64,000 nucleotides of DNA from assembly GCA_964020085.1 (NCBI GenBank), contig OZ026596.1, positions 16,417,795 through 16,481,794 of the forward strand, in the 5' to 3' direction. Shown here piece by piece: positions 1 to 12,400 of this stretch. The position numbers and the translations under genes are program-made. This DNA is from Micromussa lordhowensis (taxonomy: Eukaryota > Cnidaria > Anthozoa > Scleractinia > Lobophylliidae). How positions within the stretch are numbered: position 1 is the stretch's first letter; each line of letters starts with the position of its first letter. The notes beneath the pieces were generated by a model, which saw nothing but the letters and a program-made list of their open reading frames with translations, was not told the origin of the DNA and ran no database searches.

Positions 1-3000
1 AAAAGGGAGCCGAAAAGACGATTAGTAGAAGGGAGCTGAAAAGACGATTAGTAAAAGGGGGCCGCCGAAAAGACGATTAGTAGAAGGGAGCCGCCGAAAA
101 GACGATTAGTATAAGGGAGCCGCCGAAAAGACGATTAGTAGAAAGGAGCCAACGAAAAGGCGATTAGTAGAAGGGAGCCGCCGAAAAGACGATTAGGAGA
201 AGGGAACCGCCGAAAAGACGATTAGTAGAAGGGAGCCGCCGAAAAGACGATTAGTAGAAGGGAGGCGAAAAGGCGATTAGTAGAAGGGAGCCGAAAACAC
301 GATTAGGAGAAGGGAGCCGCCGAAAACACGATTAGTAGAAGGGAGCCGCCGAAAAGACGATTAGTAAAAGGGGGCCGCCGAAAAGACAATGAGTAGAAGG
401 GAGCCGCAGAAAAGACGATTAGTAAAAGGGGGCCGCCGAAAAGACAATTAGTAGAAGGGAGCCGCCAAAAAGACGATTAGTAGAAGGGAGCCGCCGAAAA
501 GACGATTAGTAGAAGGGAGCCGAAAACTCGATTAGTACAAGGGAGCCGAAAAGACGATTAGTAGAAGGGAGCCGAAAAGACGATTAGTAGAAGGGAGGCG
601 AAAAGGGGATTAGTAAAAGGGAGCCGAAAAGACGATTAGTAGAAGGGAGCTGAAAAGACGATTAGTAAAAGGAGGCCGCCGAAAAGACGATTAGTAGAAG
701 GGAGCCGCCGAAAAGACGATTAGTAGAAGGGAGCCGAGAAGACGATTAGTAGAAGGGAGCCGAAAAGACGATTAGTAGTAGGGAGCCGAAAAGGGGATTA
801 GTAGAAGGAAGCCGAAAAGACGATTAGTAGAAGGGAGCCGCTGAAAAGACGATTGGTAGAAGGGAGCCACCGAAAAGACGATTAGTAGAAGGGAGCCAAC
901 GAAAAGACGATTAGTAGAAGGGAGCCGCCGAAAAGACGATTAGTAGAAGGGAGCCGCCGAAAAGAGGATTAGTAGAAGGGAGCCGCGGAAAAGTCGATTA
1001 GTACAAGGGAGCCGAAAAGTCGATGAGTGGAAGGGACCAGAAAAGTCCATTAGTAGAAGTGAGCCGAAAAGTCGATTAGTGGAAGTTAGCCAAAAGTCGA
1101 TTAGTAGATGTTCGCCGAAAAGTCGATTAGTAGAAGTTAGCCGAAAAGCCGATTAGTAGAAGTTAGCCGAAAAGTCCATTAGTAGAAGGGAGCCGAAAAG
1201 TCGATTAGTAGAAGTTAGCCAAAAAGTCGATTAGTAGAAGGGAGCCAAAAACTCGATTAGTAGAAGGGAGCCGAAAAGTCGATTAGTAGAAGGGAGCCGA
1301 AAAGTCGATTAGTAGAAGGGAGCCGAAAAGTCGATTAGTAGAAGGGAGCCGAAAAGACGATTAGGAGAAGGGAGCCAAAAAGACGATTAGTAGAAGGTAG
1401 CCGAAAAGACGATTAGTAGAAGGGAGCCGAAAAGACGATTAGTAGAAGGGAGCCGCAAAGACGATTAGTAGAAGGGAGCCGCAAAGATGATTAGTAGAAG
1501 GTAGCCGAAAACACAATTAGTAGAAGGGAGCCGATAAGACGATTAGTAGAAGTTAGCCGAAAAGACAATTAGTAGAAGGGAGCCGAGAAACCGATTAGTA
1601 GAAGGGAGCCGCCGAAGAGACGATTAGTAGAAGGGAGCCGCCGAAAAGACGATTAGTAGAAGGGAGCCGAAAAAATGATTAGTAGAAGGGAGGCGAAAAG
1701 GCGATTAGTAGAAGGGAGCCAAAAACACGATGAGTAGAAGGGAGCCGCCGAAAAGACGATTAGTAAAAAGGGAGCCGCCGAGAAGACAATTAGTAGAAGG
1801 GAGCCGCCAAAAAGACGATTAGTAGAAGGGAGCCGAAAAAATGATTAGTAGAAGGGAGGCGAAAAGGCGATTAGTAGAAGGGAGCCAAAAACACGATGAG
1901 TAGAAGGGAGCCGCCGAAAAGACGATTAGTAAAAAGGGAGCCGCCGAGAAGACAATTAGTAGAAGGGAGCCGCCGAAAAGACGATTAGTAGAAGGGAGCC
2001 GCCGAAAAGACGATTAGTAGAAGCGAGCGAACGAAAAGACGATTAGTAGAAGGGAGCCGCCGAAAAGACGATTAGTAGAAGGTTGCCGAAAAGACGATTA
2101 GTAGAAGGGAGGCGAAAAGGCAATTAGTAGAAGGGAGCCGAAAACACGATTAGGACAAGGGAGCCGCCGAAAAGACGATTAGTAGAAGGGAGCCGCCGAA
2201 AAGACGATTAGTAAAAGGGGGCCGCCGAAAAGACGATTAGTAGAAGGGAGCCGCCGAAAAGACAATTAGTAGAAGGGAGCCGCCAAAAAGACGATTAGTA
2301 GAAGGGAGCCGCCGAAAAGACGATTAGTAGACGGGAGCCGAAAAGTCGATTAGTACAAGGGGGCCGAAAAGACCATTAGTAGAAGGGAACCGAAGAGATG
2401 ATTAGTAGAAGGGAGCCACCGAAAAGACGATTAGTAGAAGCGAGCCAACGAAAAGACGATTAGTAGAAGGGAACCGCCGAAAAGACCATTAGTAGAAGGG
2501 AGCCGCCAAAAAGACGATTAGTAGAAGGGAGCCGCAGAAAAGACGATTAGTAGATGGGAGCCGAAAAGTCGATTAGTACAAGGGAGCCGCAAAGACCATT
2601 AGTAGAAGGGAGCCGAAAAGACGATTAGTAGAAGGGAGCCGCCGAAAAGACGATTAGTAGAAGCGAGCCAACGAAAAGACGATTAGTAGAAGGGAGCCGC
2701 CGAAAAGACGATTAGTAGAAGGGAGCCGCCGAAAAGACGATTAGTAGAAGGGAGCCGCCAAAAAGACGATTAGTAGAAGGGAGCCGCGGAAAAGTCGATT
2801 AGTAGAAGGGAGCCGAAAAGTCGATTAGTACAAGGGAGCCGAAAAGTCGATGAGTGGAAAAGACCGGAAAAGTCCATTAGTAGAAGTGAGCCGAAAAGTC
2901 GATAAGTAGAAGTTAGCCAAAAAGTCGATTAGTAGAAGTTAGCTGAAAAGTCCATTAGTAGAAGGGAGCCGAAAAGTCGATTAGTAGAAGTTAGCCAAAA

Positions 3001-6000
3001 AGTCGATTAGTAGAAGGGAGCCAAAAACTCGATAAGTAGAAGGGAGCCGAAAAGACAATTAGTAGAAGGGAGCCGAGAAACCGATTAGTAGAAGGGAGCC
3101 GCCGAAGAGACGATTAGTAGAAGGGAGCCGCCGAAAAGACGATTAGTAGAAGGGAGCCGAAAAAATGATTAGTAGAAGGGAGGCGAAAAGGCGATTAGTA
3201 GAAGGGAGCCAAAAACACGATTAGTAGAAGGGAGCCGCCGAAAAGACGATTAGTAAAAAGGGAGCCGCCGAGAAGACAATTAGTAGAAGGGAGCCGCCAA
3301 AAAGACGATTAGTAGAAAGGAGCCGAAAAGACGATTAGTAAAAGGGAGCCGAAAAGACGATTAGTAGAAGGGAGTCGAAAAGACGATTAGTAGAAGGGAG
3401 GCGAAAAGGGGATTAGTAGAAGGAAGCCGAAAAGACGATTAGTAGAAGGGAGCCGCCAAAAAGACGATTAGTAGAAGGGAGCCGCCGAAAAGACGATTAG
3501 TACAAGGGAGCCGCCGAAAAGACGATTAGTAGAAGGGAGCCGCCGAAGAGACGATTAGTAGAAGGGAGCCGCGGAAAAGTCGATTAGTACAAGGGAGCCG
3601 AAAAGTCGATGAGTGGAAGGGACCGGAAAAGTTTATTAGTAGAAGGGAGCCGAAAAGTCGATTAGTAGAAGTTAGCCAAAAAGTCGATTAGTAGATGTTC
3701 GCCGAAAAGTCCATTAGTAAAAGGGAGCCGAAAAGTCGATTAGTAGAAGTTAGCCAAAAAGCCGATTAGTAAAAGGGAGCCAAAAACTCCATTAGTAGAA
3801 TGGAGCCGAAAAGTCGATTAGTAGAAGGGAGCCGAAAAGTCGATTGGTAGAAGAGCGCTGAAAAGTCGATTAGTAGAAGTTTGCCGAAAAGTCGATTAGT
3901 GGAAGGGAGCCGAAAAGACGATTAGGAGAAGAGAGCCGAAAAGACGATTAGTAGAAGGTAGCCGAAAAGACGATTAGTAGAAGGAAGCCGCCGAAAAGAC
4001 GATTAGTACAAGGGAGCCGCCGAAAAGACGATTAGTAGAAGGGAGCCGCCGAAGAGACGATTAGTAGAAGGGAGCCGCGGAAAAGTCGATTAGTACAAGG
4101 GAGCCGAAAAGTCGATGAGTGGAAGGGACCGGAAAAGTTTATTAGTAGAAGGGAGCCGAAAAGTCGATTAGTAGAAGTTAGCCAAAAAGTCGATTAGTAG
4201 ATGTTCGCCGAAAAGTCGATTAGTAGAAGTTAGCCGAAAAGCAGATTAGTAGAAGTTAGCCGAAAAGTCCATTAGTAAAAGGGAGCCGAAAAGTCGATTA
4301 GTAGAAGTTAGCCAAAAAGCCGATTAGTAAAAGGGAGCCAAAAACTCCATTAGTAGAATGGAGCCGAAAAGTCGATTAGTAGAAGGGAGCCGAAAAGTCG
4401 ATTGGTAGAAGAGCGCCGAAAAGTCGATTAGTAGAAGTTAGCCGAAAAGTCGATTAGTAGAAGGGAGCCGAAAAGACGATTAGGAGAAGAGAGCCGAAAA
4501 GACGATTAGTAGAAGGTAGCCGAAAAGACGATTAGTAGAAGGGAGCCGAAAAGACGATTAGTACAAGGGAGCCGCAAAGACGATCAGTAGAAGGGAGCCG
4601 CAAAGACGATTAGTAGAACGTACCCGAAAACACAATTAGTAGAAGGGAGGCGAAAAGACGATTAGTAGAAGTTAGCCCAAAAGACGATTAGTAGAAGGGA
4701 GCCGCCGAAAAGACGATTAGTAGAAGGGAGCCGAAAAAACGATTAGTAGAAGGGAGGCGAAAAGGGGATTAGTAGAAGGGAGCCACCGAAAAGACGATTA
4801 GTAGAAGGGAGCCGCCGAAAAGACGATTAGTAGAAGGGAGCCGAAAAGACGATTAGTAAAAGGGAGCCGAAAAGACGATTAGTAGAAGGGAGCCGAAAAG
4901 ACGATTAGTAGAAGGGAGGCGAAAAGGGGATTAGTAGAAGGAACCCAAAAAGACGATTAGTAGAAGGGAGCCGCCGAAAAGACGATTAGTAGAAGGGAGC
5001 CGCCGAAAAGACGATTAGTAGAAGTGGGCCAATGAAAAGACGATTAGTAGAAGGGAGCCGCTGAAAAGACGATTAGTAGAAGGGAGCCGCCAAAAAGACG
5101 ATTAGTAGAAGGGAGCCGCGGAAAAGTCGATTAGTACAAAGGAGCCGAAAAGTCGATGAGTGGAAAAGACCGGAAAAGTCCATTAGTAGAAGTGAGCCGA
5201 AAAGTCGATAAGTAGAAGTTAGCCAAAAAGTCGATTAGTAGATGTTCGCCGAAAAGTCGATTAGTAGAAGTTAGCTGAAAAGTCCATTAGTAGAAGGGAG
5301 CCGAAAAGTCGATTAGTAGAAGTTAGCCAAAAAGTCGATTAGTAGAAGGGAGCCAAAAACTCGATAAGTAGAAGGGAGCCGAAAAGACAATTAGTAGAAG
5401 GGAGCCGAGAAACCGATTAGTAGAAGGGAGCCGCCGAAGAGACGATTAGTAGAAGGGAGCCGCCGAAAAGACGATTAGTAGAAGGGAGCCGAAAAAATGA
5501 TTAGTAGAAGGGAGGCGAAAAGGCGATTAGTAGAAGGGAGCCAAAAACACGATTAGTAGAAGGGAGCCGCCGAAAAGACGATTAGTAAAAAGGGAGCCGC
5601 CGAGAAGACAATTAGTAGAAGGGAGCCGCCAAAAAGACGATTAGTAGAAGGGAGCCGAAAAGACGATTAGTAAAAGGGAGCCGAAAAGACGATTAGTAGA
5701 AGGGAGTCGAAAAGACGATTAGTAGAAGGGAGGCGAAAAGGGGATTAGTAGAAGGAAGCCGAAAAGACGATTAGTAGAAGGGAGCCGCCAAAAAGACGAT
5801 TAGTAGAAGGGAGCCGCCGAAAAGACGATTAGTACAAGGGAGCCGCCGAAAAGACGATTAGTAGAAGGGAGCCGCCGAAGAGACGATTAGTAGAAGGGAG
5901 CCGCGGAAAAGTCGATTAGTACAAGGGAGCCGAAAAGTCGATGAGTGGAAGGGACCGGAAAAGTTTATTAGTAGAAGGGAGCCGAAAAGTCGATTAGTAG

Positions 6001-7195
6001 AAGTTAGCCAAAAAGTCGATTAGTAGATGTTCGCCGAAAAGTCGATTAGTAGAAGTTAGCCGAAAAGTCCATTAGTAAAAGGGAGCCGAAAAGTCGATTA
6101 GTAGAAGTTAGCCAAAAAGCCGATTAGTAAAAGGGAGCCAAAAACTCCATTAGTAGAATGGAGCCGAAAAGTCGATTAGTAGAAGGGAGCCGAAAAGTCG
6201 ATTGGTAGAAGAGCGCCGAAAAGTCGATTAGTAGAAGTTAGCCGAAAAGTCGATTAGTAGAAGGGAGCCGAAAAGACGATTAGGAGAAGAGAGCCGAAAA
6301 GACGATTAGTAGAAGGTAGCCGAAAAGACGATTAGTAGAAGGGAGCCGCCGAAAAGACGATTAGTACAAGGGAGCCGCCTAAAAGACGATTAGTAGAAGG
6401 GAGCCGCCGAAGAGACGATTAGTAGAAGGGAGCCGCGGAAAAGTCGATTAGTACAAGGGAGCCGAAAAGTCGATGAGTGGAAGGGACCGGAAAAGTTTAT
6501 TAGTAGAAGGGAGCCGAAAAGTCGATTAGTAGAAGTTAGCCAAAAAGTCGATTAGTAGATGTTCGCCGAAAAGTCGATTAGTAGAAGTTAGCCGAAAAGC
6601 AGATTAGTAGAAGTTAGCCGAAAAGTCCATTAGTAAAAGGGAGCCGAAAAGTCGATTAGTAGAAGTTAGCCAAAAAGGCGATTAGTAAAAGGGAGCCAAA
6701 AACTCCATTAGTAGAATGGAGCCGAAAAGTCGATTAGTAGAAGGGAGCCGAAAAGTCGATTGGTAGAAGAGCGCCGAAAAGTCGATTAGTAGAAGTTAGC
6801 CGAAAAGTCGATTAGTAGAAGGGAACCGAAAAGACGATTAGGAGAAGAGAGCCGAAAAGACGATTAGTAGAAGGTAGCCGAAAAGACGATTAGTAGAAGG
6901 GAGCCGAGAAACCGATTAGTAGAACAGAGCCGCCGAAGAGACGATTAGTAGAAGGGAGCCGCCGAAAAGACGATTAGTAGAAGGGAGCCGAAAAAACGAT
7001 TAGTAGAAGGGAGGCGAAAAGGGGATTAGTAGAAGGGAGCCACCGAAAAGACGATTAGTAGAAGGGAGCCGCCGAAAAGACGATTAGTAGAAGGGAGCCA
7101 AAAAGACGATTAGTAAAAGGGAGCCGAAAAGACGATTAGTAGAAGGGAGCCGAAAAGACGATTAGTAGAAGGGAGGCGAAAAGGGGATTAGTAGA
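1..7195 (+). repeat. 7.2-kb segmental duplication, copy 1
   Basis: Position 1 aligns to 30142. The offset is 30141 up to about 4410 and 30115 from about 4440, a change of exactly one 26-bp unit that is missing from the right copy. By eye the copies differ very little: C at 2168 is A at 32309, and G at 2298 is A at 32439. Differences increase after about 7040 and the match breaks near 7195, where this copy has GAACCCAAAAAG and the other has GAAGCCGGAAAG. The left limit is hidden by the window edge, so the duplication may be longer. Confidence 0.93.
784..1640 (+). repeat. Block M, copy 1 of 6 (0.86 kb)
   Basis: The block begins with a G-type unit (GAAAAGGGGATTAG), then a GACGATTGG unit, then a GAGGATTAG unit at 964, the GATGAGTGG cassette, a T-type run, and GCCGCAAAG units near 1453. 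The GAGGATT landmark in the equivalent context is at 964, 31105, 44695, 52525, 57564 and 59797. The first two copies have GATTAGGAG followed by GCCAAAAAG. The later four share GTTGATTAGTAAAAG and GCCGGCAAG changes, so they form a subfamily. Confidence 0.85.
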
Positions 7196-7894
7196 AGGAA
7201 CCCAAAAAGACGATTAGTAGAAGGGAGCCGCCGAAAAGACGATTAGTAGAAGGGAGCCGCCGAAAAGGCGATTAGTAGAAGGGGGCCAATGAAAAGACGA
7301 TTAGTAGAAGGGAGCCGCTGAAAAGACGATTAGTAGAAGGGAGCCGCCAAAAAGACGATTAGTAGAAGGGAGCCGCGGAAAAGTCGATTAGTAGAAGGGA
7401 GCCGAAAAGTCGATGAGTGGAAGGGACGGGAAATGTCCATTAGTAGAAGTGAGCCGAAAAGACGATTAGTAGAAGTTAGCCGAAAAGTCGATTAGTAGAA
7501 GTTAGCCGAAAACTCGATTAGTAGAAGTTAGCCGAAAAGTCGATTAGCAGAACGAAGCCGAAAAGTCAATTAGTAGAAGTTAGCCAAAAAGTCGATTAGT
7601 AGAAGTTAGGCAAAAAGTCGATTAGTAGAAGGGAGCCGAAAAGTCGATTAGTAGAAGGGAGCCGAAAAGTCGATTAGTAGAAGGGAGCTGCCGAAAAGAC
7701 GATTAGTAGAAGGGAGCCGACGAAAAGACGATTAGGTAGCTGAAAAGTCGATGAGTAGAAGAGAGCCGAAAAGTCGATTAGTAGAAGGGAGTTGCCGAAG
7801 AGACGATTAGTAGAAGGGAGCCGCCGAAAAGACGATTAGTATAAGGGAGCCGCCGAAAAGACGATTAGTAAAAGGGAGCCGCCAAAAAGACGAT

Positions 7895-8665
7895 TAGTAG
7901 AAGGAAGCCGCGGAAGAGACGATTAGTAGAAGGGAGCCGCCGAAGAGACGATTAGTAGAAGGGAGCCGCCGAAAAGACGACTAGTAGAAGGGAGCCACCG
8001 AAAAAACGATTAGTAGAAGGGAGCCGCCGAAAACACGGTTAGTACAAGGGAGCCGCCGAAAAGACAATTACTAGAAGGGAGCCACCGAAAAGACGATTGG
8101 AAGAAGAGAGCCGCCGAAAAGACGATAAGTAGAAGGAAGCCGCCGAAAAGACGATTAGTAGAAGGGAGCTGCCGAAAAGACGATTAGTAGAAGGGAGCCG
8201 AAAAGACGATTAGTAAAAGGGAGCCGAAAAGACGATTAGTAGAAGGGAGGCGAAAAGGGGATTAGTAGAAGGAAGCCGAAAAGACGATAAGTAGAAGGGA
8301 GCCGCCGAAAAGACGATTAGTAGAAGGGAGCCGCCGAAAAGACGATTAGTAGAAGCGAGCCAACGAAAAGACGATTAGTAGAAGGGAGCCGCCGAAAAGA
8401 CGATTAGTAGAAGGTTGCCGAAAAGACGATTAGTAGAAGGGAGCCGAAAACACGATTAGGAGAAGGGAGCCGCCGAAAAGACGATTAGTAGAAGGGAGCC
8501 GCTGAAAAGACGATTAGTAAAAGGGGGCCGCCGAAAAGACGATTAGTAGAAGGGAGCCGCCGAAAAGACAATTAGTAGAAGGGAGCCGCCAAAAAGACGA
8601 TTAGTAGAAGGGAGCCGCCGAAAAGACGATTAGTAGACACGAGCCAAAAAGTCGATTAGTACAAG
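7895..8665 (+). repeat. 0.77-kb duplicated block, copy 1
   Basis: This block aligns to 48542-49312 at a constant offset of 40647. It contains a distinctive order of rare units: GACGACTAG (7977), CACGGTTAG, GACAATTACTAG and GATTGGAAGAAG. The match ends where this copy has AGACACGAGCC near 8637 and the other has AGACGGGAGCC, with further differences just after. Confidence 0.85.
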
Positions 8666-9345
8666 GGAGCCGAAAAGACCATTAGTAGAAGGGAGCCGAA
8701 AAGACGATTAGTAGAAGGGAGCCGCCGAAAAGACGATTAGTAGAAGCGAGCCAACGAAAAGACGATTAGTAGAAGGGAGCCGCCGGAAAGACGATTAGTA
8801 GAAGGGAGCCGCCAAAAAGACGATTAGTAGAAGGGAGCCGCCGAAAAGACGATTAGTAGACGGGAGCCGAAAAGTCGATTAGTACAAGGGAGCCGAAAAG
8901 ACCATTAGTAGAAGGGAGCCGAAAAGACGATTAGTAGAAGGGAGCCGCCGAAAAGACGATTAGTAGAAGCGAGCCAACGAAAAGACGATTAGTAGAAGGG
9001 AGCCGCCGAAAAGACAATTAGTAGAAGGAAGCCGCCGAAAAGACGATTAGTAGAAGGGAGCCGCCGAAAAGACGATTAGTAGAAGGGAGCCGCGGAAAAG
9101 TCGATTAGTAGAAGGGAGCCGAAAAGTCGATTAGTACAAGGGAGCCGAAAAGTCGATGAGTGGAAAGGACAGGAAAAGTCCATTAGTAGAAGTGAGCCGA
9201 AAAGTCGATTAGTAGAAGTTAGCCAAAAAGTCGATTAGTAGATGTTCGCGGAAAAGTCGATTAGTAGAAGTTAGCCGAAAAGCCGATTAGTAGAAGTTAG
9301 CCGAAAAGTCCATTAGTAGAAGGGAGCCGAAAAGTCGATTAGTAG
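8640..9345 (+). repeat. 0.7-kb duplicated block, copy 1
   Basis: Aligns to about 50295-51000 at an offset of 41655. The landmark GCCGGAAAG is at 8782 and 50437. Both copies run through the GATGAGTGG cassette and a GATGTTCGC(C/G) unit. The match ends near 9345, where this copy moves into domain II and the other continues with domain III cassettes. Confidence 0.8.
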
Positions 9346-9460
9346 AAGGGAGCCGCGGAAAAGTCGATTAGTAGAAGGGAGCCGAAAAGTCCTTTAGTAG
9401 AAGGGAGCTGAAAAGTCGTTTAGTAGAAGAAGCCAAAAAGTTGATTAGTAGAATGGAGCC

Positions 9461-12400
9461 GAAAGGACGATTAGTAGATTAGTAGAAGTTAGCCGAAAAG
9501 TCAATTAGTAGAAGTTAGCCGAAAAGTCAATTAGTTAAAGGGAGCCGAAAATACCATTAGTAGAAGGGAGCCGAAAAGACGATTGATAGAAGGGAGCCGA
9601 AAAGACGATTAGTTGAAGGGCGGCGAAGAGACGATTAGTAGATGGGCGGCGAAGAGACGATTAGAAGAAGGGCGGCGAAAAGTCGATTAGTAGAAGGGAG
9701 CCCAAAAGTCGATTAGTAGAAGGGAGCCGAAAAGTCGATTAGTAGAAGTTAGCCGAAAAGTCGATTAGTAAAAGGGAGCCGAAAAGTCGATTAGTAGAAG
9801 GGAGCCTAAAAGTCGATTAGTACAAGGGAGCCGAAAAGTCGATTAGTACAAGGGAGCCGAAAAGTCGATTAGAAGAAGGGAGCCGAAAAGTCGTTTAGTA
9901 GAAGGGAGCCAAAAAGTTGATTAGTAGAAGAGAGCCGAAAAGTCGATTAGTAGAAGGGAGCCGAAAAGTTAATTAGTAGAAGGGAGCCGAAAAGTCGATT
10001 AGTAGAAGGGAGACGAAAAGTCGATTGGTACAAGGGAGACGAAAAGTCGATTAGTAGAAGTTAGCCAAAAAATCGATTAGTTGAAGGGAGCCGAAAAGAC
10101 GATAAGTAGAAGGGAGACGAAAAGACGATTAGTAGAAGGGAGAAAAAAAGACGATTAGTAGAGGGTAGCTGAAAAGATGATTAGTAGAAGGGAGCCGAAA
10201 AGACGATTAGTAGAAGGGAGCCGAAAAGATGATTAGTAGAAGGGAGCTGAAAAAACGATTAGTGGAAGGGCGGCGAAAAGACGATTAGTAGAAGAGCAGC
10301 GAAAAGACTATTAGAAGAAGGGCGGCGAAAAGTCGATTAGAAGAAGGGCGGCGAAAAGAAGATCAAAAGAAGGGCGGCGAAAAGACGATTAGTAGAAGGG
10401 CGGCGAAAAGTCGATTAGTAGAAGGGAGCCAAAAGTCGATTAGTAGAAGGGAGCCGAAAAGTCGATTAGTAGAAGGGAGCCAAAAAGTCGATTAGTAGAA
10501 GTTAGCAGAAAAGTCGATTAGTAAAAAGGAGCCGAAAAGTCGATTAGTCGAAGGGAGCCGAGAAGTCGATTAGTAGAAGTTACCCAAAAAGTCAATTAGT
10601 AGAAGGGAGCCGAAAAGTCAATTTTTAGTAGGGAGCCGAAAAGTCGATTAGTAGAAGGAAGCCAAAAAGTCGATTAGTAGAAGAGAGCCGAAAAGTCGAT
10701 TAGTAGAAGGGAGTCGAAAAGTTAATTAGTAGAAGGGAGCCGAAAAGTCGATTAGTAGAAGGGAGACGAAAAGTTGATTAGTAGAAGGGAGCCGAAAAGT
10801 CGATTAGTAGAAGGGAGCCAAAGAGTTGATTAGTAGAAGGGAGCCGAAAGGACGATGAGTAGATTAGTAGAAGTTAGCCGAAAAGTCAATTAGTAGAAGT
10901 TAGCCGAAAAGTCAATTAGTTAAAGGGAGCCGAACAGACGATTAGTAGAAGGGAGCCGAAAAGACGATTAGTAGAAGGGAGCCGAATAGACGATTAGTTG
11001 AAGGGCGGCGAAAAGACGATTAGTAGACGGGCGGCGAAAAGACGATTAGAAGAAGGGCGGCGAAAAGTCGCTTAGAAGAAGGGCGGCGAAAAGTCGATTA
11101 GAAGAAGGGCGGCGAAAAGTCGATTAGTAGAAGGGAGCCGAAAAGTCAATTAGTAGAAGGGAGCCGAAAAGTCGATTAGTAGAAGTTAGCAGAAATGTCG
11201 ATTAGTAAAAGGGAGCCGAAAAGTCGATTAGTAGAAGGAAGCCGAGAAGTCGATTAGTAGAAGTTACCCAAAAAGTCAATTAGTAGAAGGGAGCCGAAAA
11301 GTCAATTTGTAGAAGGGAGCCGAAAAGTCGATTAGTAGAAGGAAGCCGAAAAGTCGATTAGTAGAAGAGAGCCGAAAAGTCGATTAGTAGAAGGGAGTCG
11401 GAAAGTTAATTAGTAGAAGGGAGCCGAAAAGTCGATTAGTAGAAGGGAGACGAAAAGTCGATTGCAAGAAGGGAGCCGAAGAGTCGATTAGTAGAAGTTA
11501 GCCAAAAAATCGATTAGTTGAAGGGAGCCGAAAAGATGATAAGTACAAGGGAGACGAAAAGACGATTAGTAGAAGGGAGCCGAAAAGACGATTAGTAGAA
11601 GTGAGCCGAAAAGATGATTAGTAGAAGGGAGCTGAAAAAACGATTAGTGGAAGGGCGGCGAAAAGACGATTAGTAGAAGAGCGGCAAAAAGACTATTAGA
11701 AGAAGGGCGGCGAAAAGTCGATTAGAAGAAGGGCGGCGAAAAGTCGATTAGAAGAAAGGCGGCGAAAAGACGATCAAAACAAGGGCGGCGAAAAGACGAT
11801 TAGTATAAGGGCGGCGAAAAGTCGATTAGTAGAAAAGAGCCGAAAAGTCGATTAGTAGAAGGGAGCCGAAAAGTCGATTAGTAGAAGGGAGCCCAGAAGT
11901 CGATTAGTAGAAGGAAGCCGAAAAGTCGATTAGTAGAAGGGAGCCGAAAAGTCGATTAGTAGAAGGGACCCAAAAAGTCAATTAGTAGAAGAGAGTCGAA
12001 AAGTAAATTAGTAAAAGGGAGCCGAAAAGTCGATTAGTAGAAGTTACCCAAAAAGTCGATTAGTAGAAGGGAGCCGAAAAGTCGATTAGTAGAAGTTAGC
12101 CGAAAAGTCGATTAGTAGAAGTTAGCCGAAAAGTCAATAAGTAGAAGTTAGCCGAAAAGTCGATTAGTTGAAGGGAGTTGAAAAGACGATAAGTAGAAGG
12201 GAGCCGAAAAGACGATTAGTAGAAGGGAGCCTAAAAGAGGATTAGTAGAAGGTTGCCGAAAAGACGATTAGTAGAAAATAGCCGAAAAGTCGATTAGTAG
12301 AAGGGAGCCGAAAAGTCGATTAGTAGAAGAGAGCCGAAAAGTCGATTAGTAGAAGGGAGCCGAAAAGTCGATTAGTAGAAGTTAGCAGAAAAGTCGATTA

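Larger units (their letters stand above)
1..9376 (+). repeat. Domain I: mixed 26/29-bp satellite
   Basis: This domain interleaves 29-bp GCCGCCG units carrying GACGATT with 26-bp units carrying GACGATT or GTCGATT. Runs of T-type 26-mers (for example 1010-1340 and 3640-3900) sit between longer stretches rich in 29-mers. A G-type unit (GGCGAAAAGGGGATTAG) recurs, for example at 597, 3400 and 4920. The last 29-bp unit before domain II begins near 9351 (GCCGCGG). The left edge lies outside the window. Most of the domain has a second copy in domain III. Confidence 0.9.
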
